This document shows positions 10,746 through 20,856 of a stretch of DNA of 64,000 bases, in pieces. This DNA comes from Charina bottae. Taxonomy: Eukaryota > Chordata > Lepidosauria > Squamata > Charinaidae. The notes under the pieces were generated by a model. That model had not been told where the DNA came from and made no database searches. It saw only the letters and a list, made by a program, of their open reading frames with translations. The translations under genes were made by a program, and so were the position numbers. Position 1 is the stretch's first letter; every line of letters begins with the position of its first letter. The DNA lies in assembly GCA_023362775.1 (NCBI GenBank), contig JALMGJ010000135.1:1-64000 (forward strand), read 5' to 3'.

Positions 10746-11720
10746 AATAAATTTATTTTGCAGTGTATAATGCCAAGGATCACCCTGCCAAGACTTTACC
10801 CCTTCTGTCCAGGGGTGCTGGAGAGCCCTAACAGGCTGCAGAATCTTGCCCTGGGCCTCCTTTCTTGGGGGAGATTCCTTCTCCCCTTGAAAAGAAACTT
10901 AATTTTTTCTACGCGTTGCATTATGAATTAATGACATAATAAAAGTACTGTGAAGCAGCTTGTATTTTCCAGACTGTGAAGACTTCCCTTCTCCTCGCTG
11001 TAAGCAAATATACTTGCCAAAAATGTGCCCTTTCAGCTCCAGATGTTGGCTTTTCTCAAATGCAAGGACTGCCAAAATTAATGCATCTATTTTTTTTAAC
11101 TCCGTGAATTAAGTATCCTTTTTCTAAAAAAAAAAATGCCTGGCATGTTTTAGCATGTGGTATATAGGTCCTCCGCAATCTGCTTTAATATTTGTTCAAG
11201 GAAAGGCCAGATCTAATATTGTCAGTTGCAGAAGGCAAAGGAAATGAGCAAATAGGGGGAATGAATAGGTCAGAAAATGTCCAGTGTGGGAAATGTAAAT
11301 TCCAACAAGAGAACATCCAGGAAGGAAGCTATGGGTTTTTTCGAAACACAATTAATTGCTTGAAATCAGTTTTCATAGGATGGCACTATAAGTGCCTTAA
11401 CTGAATTAAATTAAAATTTAAAACTGCCATGTAGTGGAAAGACAGGCCATGGCTAATGTCCCCTTTCTTTTTCTACTGCAAACTATTCTTAAAACTAAGC
11501 AAAGAAACCCGGGGGCTGTTAGGAACAGCAACATGCCAACAATCTCCTTCTTTGGTGCTTGCCAAATTCCTAACTAACCTATCAGATTTTATTTATTTAA
11601 TATGTATTTAATATAATTTATTTAATAGAAACTATGGTCAATGGCCAGCATGACTAGCATGCTGAAAGCAAAGCTCCACTTCCACCATCTTTTTTTTTTC
11701 CTTCTAGAATGCCTCTAGAT
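10746..11720. other. Unique AT-rich sequence, candidate conserved non-coding DNA
   Basis: Nearly 1 kb without a repeat I recognise. It contains AT-rich stretches with homeobox-like cores ('gcattatgaattaatgacat' at 10918). Position: about 8 kb downstream of the TBX4 stop. In mammals and squamates a hindlimb/genital enhancer is known downstream of Tbx4; this is only a positional candidate. Confidence 0.2.
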
Positions 11721-11846
11721 CAGTGTTGTTCAAACTTGGCAACTTTAAGACGTGTGGACTTCAACTCCCAGAATTGAATGGCTGGCTGGGGAATTCTGGG
11801 AGTTGAAGTCCACATGTCTTAAAGTTGCCGAGTTTGAAAAACACTG
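11721..11846. mobile_element. hAT-2 hairpin copy
   Basis: Near-perfect hairpin: CAGTGTTGTTCAAACTTGGC at left and the complement ending AAAAACACTG at right, arms of about 60 bases containing 'gtggacttcaactcccagaa'. Flanked by CTCTAGAT and ATCTAGAT (7 of 8). Confidence 0.85.
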
Positions 11847-11957
11847 ATCTAGATCCTATAAGTCCTCTTAGAAAATCAGAATTACAGGTGACTGCTACTT
11901 CAGGCTTTGTAAGCAAGTATGCCCACTTGCCAAGAAAAAAGACAAATGTACCTAGAG

Positions 11958-12213
11958 CAGGGCTTTCCAAAGTTTTTCCCGCGGCGACACACCAACCGGC
12001 GTTGGTGTGTCTCCCCGGGAAAACCTGGAAGTGCGGCAGCGCGCAAAAACCCCGAAGCGCTGCTGCTGCTTTCGGGTTTTGCGTGCTGCAGTTGGTGTGT
12101 CGCTGCTCCCGGAAGCGCTGATAATGATCAGCGCTTCCGGGTTGTGTGGCGACACACCAGACTGTGTGTGGCGACACACTTTTGTGTCGCGACACACAGT
12201 TTGGAAAGCTCTG
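11958..12213. mobile_element. hAT-1 copy 3
   Basis: CAGGGCTTTCCAAAG to TTTGGAAAGCTCTG, bounded by a perfect 8-bp duplication ACCTAGAG (11950-11957, 12214-12221). GC-rich interior with 'ggaagcgctgataatgatca' as an inner palindrome. Confidence 0.9.
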
Positions 12214-12751
12214 ACCTAGAGGTTCTTGAAAAATGGCCCATTAAAAATGGCCCATTACAGTATATTAGAACAGGGCTTTCCAAACTGTGTGTCGCAACAC
12301 AATACTGTGTCGCCTGGGGGCCCCAAGTGTGTCGCGTGACAACCCGGAAGCGCTGATGAAAATGCCCTCGGTTCCGGCAGGGAGGTGAAAATCACGCTCT
12401 CATGCTGCCGGGCCGCTTCCCTGCTGCAAAGCTGATCGGCGTGGGGGGGGGGGGGGGCGGGGTGGAAATTCTCTGTGCCGATCAGCTGTGCGGCGGGAAG
12501 TGGCCTGGCAGCGTGCGCATGCGCGGCGAGGCTTTTCGCCTCCCTGCCGGAACCAAGGGCATTTTCGGGGTTCCCGGAGCCTGCCCTTTCAAAGGGGCAG
12601 CGGCGGCGGCGGCGGGCCATCAGCGCTTCCGGGTTCCAGGACACCGCTGCTGCCGTGGCGTCAACCTGGAACTGCCGCCGGCGGCGCTTCCGGGTTTTTG
12701 CGTGCCGGCCGTTGGTGTGTCGCCAACGGCAAAAGTTTGGAAAGCCCTGTA

Positions 12752-13042
12752 GCTTGAATCATGTCAACTGGATTTCTATTTTCTCAGTGGAAACGTTTCG
12801 CTCCTTATCCAAGGAGCTTCTTCAGTCTGAGCAAAGTTGGTAAGGGAATCCTAAATATGTTTCTAGGTAGCTGTGTGACCTTACACCTGGGGCTATTTAG
12901 GATTCCCTTACCAACTTTGCTCAGACTGAAGAAGCTCCTTGGATAAGGAGCGAAACGTTTCCACTGAGAAAATAGAAATCCAGTTGACATGATTCAAGCT
13001 ACAGACAATTCCACCTGGATGACTGAGAACCTTCATAGACAT
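12752..13042. mobile_element. Fold-back Penelope-like element with hammerhead-like arms, copy 1
   Basis: Two inverted arms of about 100 bases ('gcttgaatcatgtcaactgg' ... and its complement) separated by a short spacer around 12857-12895. The right arm continues with 'ctggatgactgagaaccttc', phrases associated with vertebrate Penelope-like retroelements. Insertion is marked by a perfect 16-bp direct repeat TTTGGAAAGCCCTGTA (12736-12751, 13043-13058). Each arm holds CTGAAGA, a 7-bp stem GCTCCTT/AAGGAGC, then GAAACG. Confidence 0.75.
12926..12968 (+). ncRNA. Hammerhead-ribozyme-like motif
   Basis: CTGAAGA (12926-12932; hammerhead core CUGANGA), stem II GCTCCTT-GGAT-AAGGAGC (12934-12951), then GAAACGTT (12952-12959). 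The ACGT stem III is minimal, as in dimeric hammerheads. Stem I can form from CTCAGA upstream and TC...TGAG downstream. One extra A (12933) sits between core and stem II, so activity is doubtful. The mirror arm carries the same motif on the minus strand near 12788-12827. Confidence 0.45.
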
Positions 13043-13056
13043 TTTGGAAAGCCCTG

Positions 13057-13920
13057 TATTAGAACATAGAAATAGCTCTCCTGTGTCAGGCTGAAGCCCA
13101 TCTTAGTGTCGTATTTTTGGCCAACCAGATGTCTTTAGGGGCCTTCAAAGGAAGAGATGAAGACCTTGCTTTCTCCATAGTTGCTCCTCTGCACTTAACA
13201 GGGTACTTAGAAACACAGCAGTGGTATCAACATCAGCAAGATGGTGGATGGTGCACCTTCTCAGTTTCAACCTCTCCTGCAGATGCCCATGGAGGCATGC
13301 ATTTTCCCACCTAGTAATTCAACGGGTGCACTTCACAGCCACTTTTCATTTCTCCCACCCAGTTTTGGGAACATCTGCCACCTTGGCCACCCTACTGTTT
13401 CCCCCCTAAACAAACAAAATTTATGGACAAATTAAAAAGCAGCAGACTCAACCCACATCCTTAAAGGAGTCTATTTCTTACTGCCCTCCCCCAAGACAGA
13501 GCCCATTTATTCCAACTCTTTTCTGTCTGTTGTTTAACCAACTAGCAATCCGTCAAGGGACAAGTCCAGTTATTCCCACATTGCAAAGCCTACTCGAGAG
13601 CCTTTGCTGACCAACTTTAGTGAAGATTTCTCTTTCCCAGGTAAAATTCCCTGTCCTTTTGTTACTCTGGAAACTCAGTGATTTCCAATAATGACTCATT
13701 CCCAAGCAGAGGTAGCCATGGGGTTGGGGTAGGGTGTCCATATATGGATTTTTCAAGGGAAGCCACAGATGAAACCAGCCTTGAGCATTGCAACACAACT
13801 TCTGTCCCTTTTGTATGTCTATTGATGTGGCCTGTGTGTTCAAAAGGGGCGGAGCTTGCATTGCAGCATTCGTTTTATCCTCTGTGACCCTGTAGAAACT
13901 TGGACTTGGTGGTGACATCT
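13057..13920. other. No gene recognised
   Basis: Single-copy-looking sequence; 13240-13310 has weak SAA-MITE similarity ('aagatggtggatggtgcacc'). No supported coding frame. Confidence 0.4.
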
Positions 13921-14980
13921 GGGCCTCCACCTACTTAAGTTTATTCATGCAAAAATGAATCAGGGATAACAACACATTCCTTTCTGCATAAATAGGCGGT
14001 GTACACAGTCCTAGTATTGCTCCAAAAAAACATTATTGATGGCAAATGATCTCCCCAATGTTTCATTTAAAAAAAAAACTCAATAAATCAAGCTTTTGAT
14101 GAGTAACACCTCCCCGAGAATTTATGTTCTAGGTGGTGAAAGCCACCCACAGACAATTTATAGTATGTTTTTTTTTAGGTACCAATATGTAAAATGAAAT
14201 GTTCGTATTATGATAACAGTTCTTTTTTAAAAAACAAACAAACAGAAATCTACTGTGGATTCTAATAGAGCTTTATCTGTAGCATATATAGGTCATCTAG
14301 CCAAAGTTTTTACAACACAAAAGGGTGTAAATAATAATGGGAAAAAAACCTTAAATAGCTGTCTTTTTTATTAAAAAAATCCCCTTGCAACATTCATTCT
14401 TTTACTAGGAATTTTATCGTAAAAAGAGCAAAGCTGAATGGAACACGTGGGCCTGCGTTTGTGAGAGAGATAATATATTTTTATATAAAGATATATAGAT
14501 ATATAAATAACTATTTAGCATGCAACATTTGTAGTGATGTCCCAATTTTGATTATTATTATTATTATTTTTTCTTAAACAAAACAAAACACCAGCCAATC
14601 TTCTGGATGAAAAATAACCCTTTCTTTAGCAGCCTTGGTGATAGGAAAACTTTTCCCACCCACCCCCACCCCTTTCTGCCCTGGTTATAGACTTGTTCAT
14701 TACAGATCCCCATGAAAGGATGGGCTGAAGCATTCTGGGTGGCTGGGAAACAGATGGTAAAAGTATGAATTCTTAAGAAGCTCAAAAGTTGCTTAGATCA
14801 TGTCTGAATTTTCCTTTTTCTTTAATTTTTTTTTGGAAGCCAGGAATAAATTTTATTCCAGCTAAATTACCATACATTGGATGCTTCGGAGATTATTGTT
14901 TGATTTGTATGGTTTTGTGACCATTTAAGATACTACTACATGTGTATGGAATAAAGCAGCTGAATCCATTCTGTGCAAGA
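13921..14980 (-). other. AT-rich unique block, possible distal TBX4 3' UTR
   Basis: About 1 kb of AT-rich, repeat-poor sequence with A/T runs as in vertebrate 3' UTRs. Read on the minus strand it ends with AATAAA (13940-13945 on +), which could serve as a poly(A) signal. It lies 4.2 kb past the stop codon with several transposons between. No transcript evidence can be seen here, so this is a weak proposal. Confidence 0.2.
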
Positions 14981-15122
14981 GGGGGTCAAAAAAGTCAAGA
15001 TGGCGCCCACACCCACAACTGAAGTCCCACCCCTTTTTGATGTGCAACACACATCAAAAAGGGATGGAGCTTCAGTCACACAGTTGCAGCCACCATCTTG
15101 ATTTTTTTTTAACCTCCCCCAT
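14981..15122. mobile_element. SAA-MITE copy, long palindrome
   Basis: 'gggggtcaaaaaagtcaaga' at the left and 'accatcttgatttttttt' at the right, with inner inverted phrases 'ccctttttgatgtgcaacac' / 'acacatcaaaaagggatgg'. Almost the entire element folds on itself. Confidence 0.88.
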
Positions 15123-15787
15123 CTGGGATGTCCCTGGCCATTCCTTAATGCAAAGGAGTTAGCAGTTGGATTCACACAACACACACAGCCACAATGTTCT
15201 TGGCTTGTTTGCGGCATAGGGTGACATGTGAACCCAGCCTGTATGGTTCGTAAACCAGAGTCCATAGCTTAAAACATTGTGTAAACCCATCCATGGTTTA
15301 TTCAGTTAACCATAGTTAAATGAATTAAGGCTTAACCTATTGTGTGAACACAGTTGCTAAGGACTGACTTTGATGACACACTGTTCTGACTTAAAGTAAG
15401 GCAATTTGTTCCCCGGGGCTCTCCTTGGGTAGGAACCATTTCTCAGTGCTTCCCCATTTAAAAAAAAAAGCCCTGCAAAAAAGGGGAGGGGAGCCAGCCC
15501 TTCAGGAGAAAACATCTAAGTCTGCTCCCTGCTGTGCTAGCTTTCTAGTTACAAGGAGTTTTGAAAATGCCATCACAGAACGCTTTCAGAATTCGAAAGT
15601 GTTTGCCTATGGCTAATTCTTGGCAAGGAAAAAAAGATGGTTAAACACATTTTAGAAGTATTTAAACAAATCCCCTTATATATTATCCGGTCAATCCATG
15701 AAACCCTTATTGGGTGTGCTTGGCAATTTACCACTGGCAGTGATGTGCTGCCAATCCTGCATCTTGTACAGGAAAGTGGTTCTAAAC
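15123..15787. other. No gene recognised
   Basis: Unassigned sequence. Open frames here overlap a transposon end and show no domain. Confidence 0.4.
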
Positions 15788-16087
15788 CAGCCTTTCTCAA
15801 CCTTTTGACCCCGGAGGAACCCTTGAAATATCTTTCAGGCCTCGGGGAACCCCTGCCCATTCAGGCTCAAATAGAGGCCAGAAGCATTATATTCGTTTCA
15901 TGGGCAGCCCTGTATAGATGCCTTAACAATGTTCTTACACTAAAAATAAAGAATGAAACTTACCTCTTTCATGTGAAGTGGCCCGAATTGGAAATAATGT
16001 TTTAAATAAATCGTGATTTCCCAGGGAACCCCTAGGGACCTCTCGCGCAACCTGAGGGTGCCACGAAACCCTGGTGGAGAAACCCTG
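15788..16087. mobile_element. hAT-4 copy, uninterrupted
   Basis: CAGCCTTTCTCAACCTTTTG to GAGAAACCCTG, flanked by TTCTAAAC and GTCTAAAC (7 of 8). It provides the uninterrupted reference for the copy at 60719-61362. No coding capacity. Confidence 0.85.
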
Positions 16088-16551
16088 GTCTAAACTGAGT
16101 TGTAGATTACAAAACAAGGCTGGAAATCAGATGTGGGTCTTCCGTATTTAGGGACAAACCTGAGTTTCTGATTAGGCGTCACTGCACACTTCGCTGGAAG
16201 AGCTATAGCTATATAATACCTCCGACTGCCAGGTTCAAACTTCACAGCTTCTGTGTTTACAGTTAGCTTGAATAATTGCCTGCGGTTCTCTGAGGAGCTT
16301 CAGGACTAAGAGACGGATTAAGAGGCGTCACTTGCGGGGGAGTTGACCAAGGGCAGAAATTCCATTCTCTGCAATCCGATTTCCACCAAAGGAAATCAGA
16401 AAAATATGACCGTGTATCCTTCATTCGCCGGGCTTTATCCAGGACAATTTAGCATCTCTAGAATTCGCTTATTAATAACTGCAGAAAAACGCTGGGGCCG
16501 ACTTATTTCCCAGTTTGCCCTTGTGAATGCGAAAGGCAAATTCCTGCAGCC
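16088..16551. other. Unique sequence, nothing recognised
   Basis: About 460 bases without repeats I know, bounded by two mobile elements. Could be ancestral flank of TBX4. Confidence 0.35.
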
Positions 16552-16565
16552 AACACTTCTGGGTT

Positions 16566-16949
16566 GTCTATGAAGGTTCTCAGTCATCCAGGTGGAATTG
16601 TCTGTAGCTTGAATCATGTCAACTGGATTTCTATTTTCTCAGTGGAAATGTTTCGCTCCTTATCCAAGGAGCTTCTTCAGTCTGAGCAAAGTTAGTAAGG
16701 GAATCCTAAATATGTTTCTAGGTAGCTGTGTGACCTTATACCTGGGGCTAGGTCATGGTTATATTGAGATGTTATTTTAAGTCCTTTTGTCATCTAAAGG
16801 ACTTTAGATGATATATTTAGATGATATATTTAGGGTATATATTTAGGATTCCCTTACCAACTTTGCTCAGACTGAAGAAGCTCCTTGGATAAGGAGCGAA
16901 ACGTTTCCACTGAGAAAATAGAAATCCAGTTGACATGATTCAAGCTACA
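16566..16949. mobile_element. Fold-back Penelope-like element with hammerhead-like arms, copy 2
   Basis: Same arms as 12752-13042, but the extension ('gttctcagtcatccaggtgg') is on the left rather than the right, so this is a mirror-image copy. Bounded by a perfect 14-bp duplication AACACTTCTGGGTT (16552-16565, 16950-16963). The central spacer is longer, about 145 bases. Both arms contain the CTGAAGA / GCTCCTT-AAGGAGC / GAAAC motif (right arm near 16870-16903). Confidence 0.78.
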
Positions 16950-17073
16950 AACACTTCTGGGTTCTTTTTAACACAGCTGGGGCTAAATTTAATTCAGGGT
17001 TTGAGGGGGGGCATTTTGGCTACTTATAATCAGTCTCCTAACGCCCTACGTGGCTTAAGTTTAAGCATGAATG

Positions 17074-17491
17074 TACAGGTAGTCCTCACTTAACAACCAT
17101 TTGTTTAGTGATGGTTTGGACTTACAACAGTGCTGAAAAAACCGACTTACAACCAGTACTCACACGACTGTCGCAGCATCCCCACAGTCATGCAATCACA
17201 ATTTGGATGCTTGGCAACCAGTTTGCATTTATGACCGTCGCAGCATCCCGTGGTCACGTGACTGCCAATTTCGACCCTCCCGGCCGGCTTCTGGCAAGCA
17301 AAATCAATGCTGAATGGGGGAATCACATGATTTGCTTAACGACTAAGTGGTTCGCTTAACCCCCGTGGTGATTCACTTAATGACTGCTGCAAAAAAGGTC
17401 GTAAAATCAGGTCAGATTCGCTTAATGACTGCTTCATTTAGCAACCGAAATTCCAGTCCCAATTGTGGTCGTTAAGCGAGGACTACCTGTA
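17074..17491. mobile_element. TA-MITE copy 3
   Basis: TACAGGTAGTCCTCACTTAA to GCGAGGACTACCTGTA, full length. Confidence 0.9.
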
Positions 17492-17529
17492 GCTGATAGT
17501 AGGTAAGGGGTCTTCTGTCTGTCTCTCAA

Positions 17530-17605
17530 ACCAAGGGCATCTGTGGGTGATGGGGTCAAAAAAGTCAAGATGGCAGCAGTGACTGGGATTGAAGCCCATT
17601 TTCAC
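17530..17605. mobile_element. SAA-MITE, left half
   Basis: 'gggcatctgtgggtgatggg' followed by 'gtcaaaaaagtcaagatggc'; the right arm is missing. Confidence 0.65.
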
Positions 17606-17865
17606 ACACAGGCATCCGTGCCTCCAACTATCCTACTCAAAACCACTGGGGATTGTTTCAGTGGAGCCACACGCTCAGCCTGTGATTTCTTCCCTTGCTA
17701 ACCATTTTGATTAGCAGTAGGTGGAAGTCATCAGCAGACAATCTGGGAAGTTTGAAACAAACCTAGTGAGTTGGGGAATCAACGGTCACAACCAGACACT
17801 TTCATACCCAAGGATAAATCACATTAGCATGTTGTGCCAATGGGCTTAATGGGAGAGGAAGCACT

Positions 17866-18274
17866 TACAGGTAGTCCTCGACTTACAACCACAATTGGGA
17901 CCGGAATTTCCATTGTAAGTCGTTGTGGTTGTAAGTCGAGTCACCATGTGACCAGACTTCATTTTACAACCATTTTACAGTGGTCGTTAAGCGAATCATG
18001 GGTCGTTAAGCAAACCCAGCTTCCCCAATGGGCGTTTTTTGCCGGAAAACAGCAAAAAACATCACAAAACGCGATCACGTGACCGTGGGATGCTACAACC
18101 GGTCGTAAATGCAAGGCGGTTGCCAAGCGCCCGAAATGCGATCATGTGACCGCGGGGGGTGCAATGTTTTGCAACACTCGGAAGTGATTTACAGGCCATA
18201 AAGCACCCGTTCCGAGGCCGTCATAACTTCGGACCATAGTTAAATGAATGGTCGTAAGTCGAGAACTACCTATA
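17866..18274. mobile_element. TA-MITE copy 4
   Basis: TACAGGTAGTCCTCGACTTA to GTCGAGAACTACCTATA. This copy has 'gtaagtcg' phrasing, unlike the 'ttaagcg' of copies 1-3, so it may belong to a second subfamily. Confidence 0.88.
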
Positions 18275-19130
18275 CTTGGCATTTTCCCTGCCACAAGGTC
18301 CAGGAAGTGTGCTAAGCTTCAGAACTCAAGATGTAGGCTTTCTGAGTCGAAGGGAGAAAATAATGGTGATGGCTTGCCTGTTACTCAAGAAACAGCCATA
18401 GAAAGACAGAAAACTCTTCCAACAGAACAGCAAAACCCATTCCACCTTTGAAATCAGAGGTATTTGGTGCAAAGCTTCTCCAGCAGTGACATCATTGCAC
18501 AGGTGCCTCCTTGTGCACTGTGACACCACTGTCACAATGACTGGCTGACACCATTGTGGGATGGGGCTCATATACTGTAGTGTTATCATTGCTCATGCTC
18601 AGATGCCACAAAAGCGCATCTTGTACCTTGCTTGCCAGCAAAAAATAGGCTGGCCAGCCCAGCCAGCTTGTTTTTTGCTGGCAAGTGATAATTACCAAAG
18701 CAAATTGGCTGCAGCTGGAAAAAAAATTTTTTTTTTTTTGCTGCCCTCTCATTGGATTAAAAACACACCTGGGAACCCAAGTTATGTCAGTTGAGTGGCT
18801 AGAATGAAGAACCCTGTTTTGAGAGATAATCCAAGAATGTTTTAAGCATTTCAGGAACTCAGTGAGGGATGCGTCTGCCTAGGAGGCAAATGTCCAACCG
18901 GATCGCTGGGACTGGAAGATGCATGCCGCTGAAACAGACATCTTCCACTGAACTAACCCCCCACCCACCCCTCCAAACACAGCTCCTTTTGCGCTGCACA
19001 GAACGTTCCCAAACCCCAAAGGATGCGCAGGTCTGTGTAGATGCTGTGCAAGTGCAAGGCAGCCGTGGACAGTCACGCTGCACTAACCGTCCCGGAGCGG
19101 TGGATCTCATCCTCGTGATGACACTGGGAA
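18275..19130 (-). other. TBX4: TBX4 3' flank / proximal 3' UTR
   Basis: Sequence immediately past the TBX4 stop. 19130 to about 18850 is single-copy-looking and must include the start of the 3' UTR; no AATAAA on the minus strand was found close to the stop. A short palindrome lies at 18636-18683 ('gccagcaaaaaataggctgg' and its complement). Confidence 0.5.
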
Positions 19131-19768
19131 TCATCCATCAGTCCAGTTGTCCACTGTGCCCGCTCCCGAATGATACTGCAAAGAGGACTCCCTGGACAGG
19201 GAGAAAGTCTGCGAGTACAGAAATTCGTTGGCCGCGCTCAAGTGGGGCGACGGGAGCTTCCTCTCCCCCACCCGTTCTCTGGGGAAGGATGACCCAGGAA
19301 TCCTCTCCCGAGTGGGGGGTTGCGAGAGCTGATTATAGACCGTGAAAGGGCTGTTGCCTGGCGGCTGGGACCCTTGGCTGGCCATGGGAGGGAGGCGCGG
19401 CATCATGGTGGTGGCTGTGAAGTGAGCGGGGAACGGTTGGTACGGGACAGTCTCCATGGTCTGAACGCTGTAACTGGTGTAAGGTGCAACCGAGGTCCAC
19501 ATATTGCAGCTCAGAGGTGCAGGGGGAGGAGGGGGAGGGGGAGGAGGGGGAGGGGGAGGGGGAGGGAGATCTTCCACCCCTGAGACGCCTGCAATTTCAG
19601 ACCCAGAGTACATGCATGCTTCTCGCGGGGTCACGTCACTGCAGTACGACGGGCTCAGCATCTGCTGGTCGTAGGGTGGGGGTGACCGAAAATAATGTTC
19701 TTCTCCAGCGGAAGAGGTCGGTTCCAGATATGAGCGCTTGCAGGGTAAGTCCAGGTGCCGGGCCCCTT
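19131..19768 (-). CDS. TBX4: TBX4 last coding exon (C-terminal transregulatory region)
   Basis: 638 bases: two bases finishing a split Glu codon (G|AA), then 211 residues and a TGA stop at 19133-19131. The acceptor AG is at 19770-19769 with a poor pyrimidine tract. The protein begins [19 protein letters not shown], continues through [18 protein letters not shown] and [20 protein letters not shown], and ends with [14 protein letters not shown]. This is the region C-terminal to the T-box, which acts in transcriptional regulation in this family. A 15-proline run interrupts the otherwise conserved stretch between GVEDL and SCNMW; other amniote TBX4 proteins, as I remember them, have about four prolines here. 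No frameshift or internal stop. Confidence 0.96.
19521..19565 (-). repeat. TBX4: Proline-codon microsatellite inside TBX4
   Basis: Fifteen consecutive CCT/CCC codons on the coding strand, read as GGGGGA/GGA repeats on the plus strand, followed by Ala-Pro. Length is a multiple of three, so the frame is kept. The G-rich plus strand could form G-quadruplexes, and the tract is a likely site of length polymorphism or of sequencing error. Confidence 0.9.
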
Positions 19769-19790
19769 CTGCGAACGTGCAAATAATTCT

Positions 19791-19885
19791 TTTTAATTCC
19801 TGGTTTTATTGGACGCCGCCCAGAGTCACTTCGGGTGAGATGGGCGGCCATATAAATTCGACAGAAAAATAAATAAATAAACCAA
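19791..19885 (+). mobile_element. CR1/L2-type LINE tail next to a TBX4 acceptor
   Basis: 'ggacgccgcccagagtcact' and 'gggtgagatgggcggccata' followed by AAATAAATAAATAA. Its left edge is only about 20 bases from the last-exon acceptor, so antisense LINE sequence supplies the branch-point and pyrimidine-tract region of the last intron. Confidence 0.8.
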
Positions 19886-20202
19886 CCCACCCTGCGAGGC
19901 TTGAACAAAAAACGCTATAGAATTGAAAGGGATTTGAAATGAATGAGGCCATGCATGGGAGTTAGCCCCTATTAATTTTCTCTAGAATTGATCTACCAGA
20001 TTTTTTCCCCAACATTTTCCCCCCTGTCTTCTGCTCCAGTGATTTCCCACCTATTTCTGGGTATCTCGGATGTTCTTCACATTATCACTAGGGTTTCTTA
20101 ATGAAAAGATGAGATATGGCAAGACAAAGTTGCACATCGCTATGGACCTTCTTCCCCTGCATTGGACTGCTGGATAGTTAGATGTCAACTCATCATTTAG
20201 GC
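19886..20202. other. Intronic sequence, nothing recognised
   Basis: Last TBX4 intron between the LINE tail and a hAT-1 copy; no repeat or coding signal seen. Confidence 0.45.
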
Positions 20203-20545
20203 CAGAGCTTTCCAAACTGTGTGTCGCGACACGTTAGTGTGTCGGCTGCAGTGTCTGGGTGTGTCGCGGCTGCTGCTGCCGCTGCCTCCGAGCCCTGCCA
20301 GGATTCCACACAGGTCCTAGTGCCTGCCTTGTGCCTTGCTGCCTCCAAACCTGCTGTGATTCCGCGCAGGTCCTAGTGCCTGCCTTGTGCCTTGTGCATT
20401 TCGCTATTACAATTTATGTGTGTCCATATCTCTTATAAGTTAGTTAGTTTAACCTTCGGTTTGCTAGTAAAGCTGAATTACTGTGTTGCGAAATGATGCA
20501 TGTCTAAAAAGTGTGTCACCGACATGAAAAGTTTGGAAAGCTCTG
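20203..20545. mobile_element. hAT-1 copy 5
   Basis: CAGAGCTTTCCAAAC to GTTTGGAAAGCTCTG with a perfect 8-bp duplication ATTTAGGC (20195-20202, 20546-20553). It retains a non-repetitive interior piece (20397-20480, 'tgtccatatctcttataagt') that most other copies lack. Confidence 0.92.
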
Positions 20546-20856
20546 ATTTAGGCAAATTATATTGAAACGCATCTGATTGGCCCTTTAAGTGTGCATTAAA
20601 ACACACTCAAATCTTGTGTGACCGGGTAGGACAAATCAATTGGAAGTGGGTCCCTAAAAGTAGCCATAGTTCTAGCTGAAATCCACTGCAGTTGGGGCCA
20701 AGTGACCCTTGTGCTACTTTAGAACCATAGAGATAGCTCCATTTTCTTCTTTTCCTTAAACTAAGCTTAGTTCCTTCCAGTTTCATTATCCTATGTATCT
20801 TATAGATTGATTTTCTGCAAAACTAGGTGTGCCCACTGCTTCTGCTTAGTATAGAT

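Larger units (their letters stand above)
12271..13056. mobile_element. hAT-1 copy 4, interrupted near its right end
   Basis: Left end CAGGGCTTTCCAAAC at 12271, right end TTTGGAAAGCCCTG at 13056, outer 8-bp duplication TATTAGAA (12263-12270, 13057-13064). A fold-back element (12752-13042) was inserted 15 bases inside the right terminus and duplicated it, so the right end occurs twice. The interior has a poly-G run at 12443-12457 and CGG repeats at 12598-12616. Confidence 0.9.
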
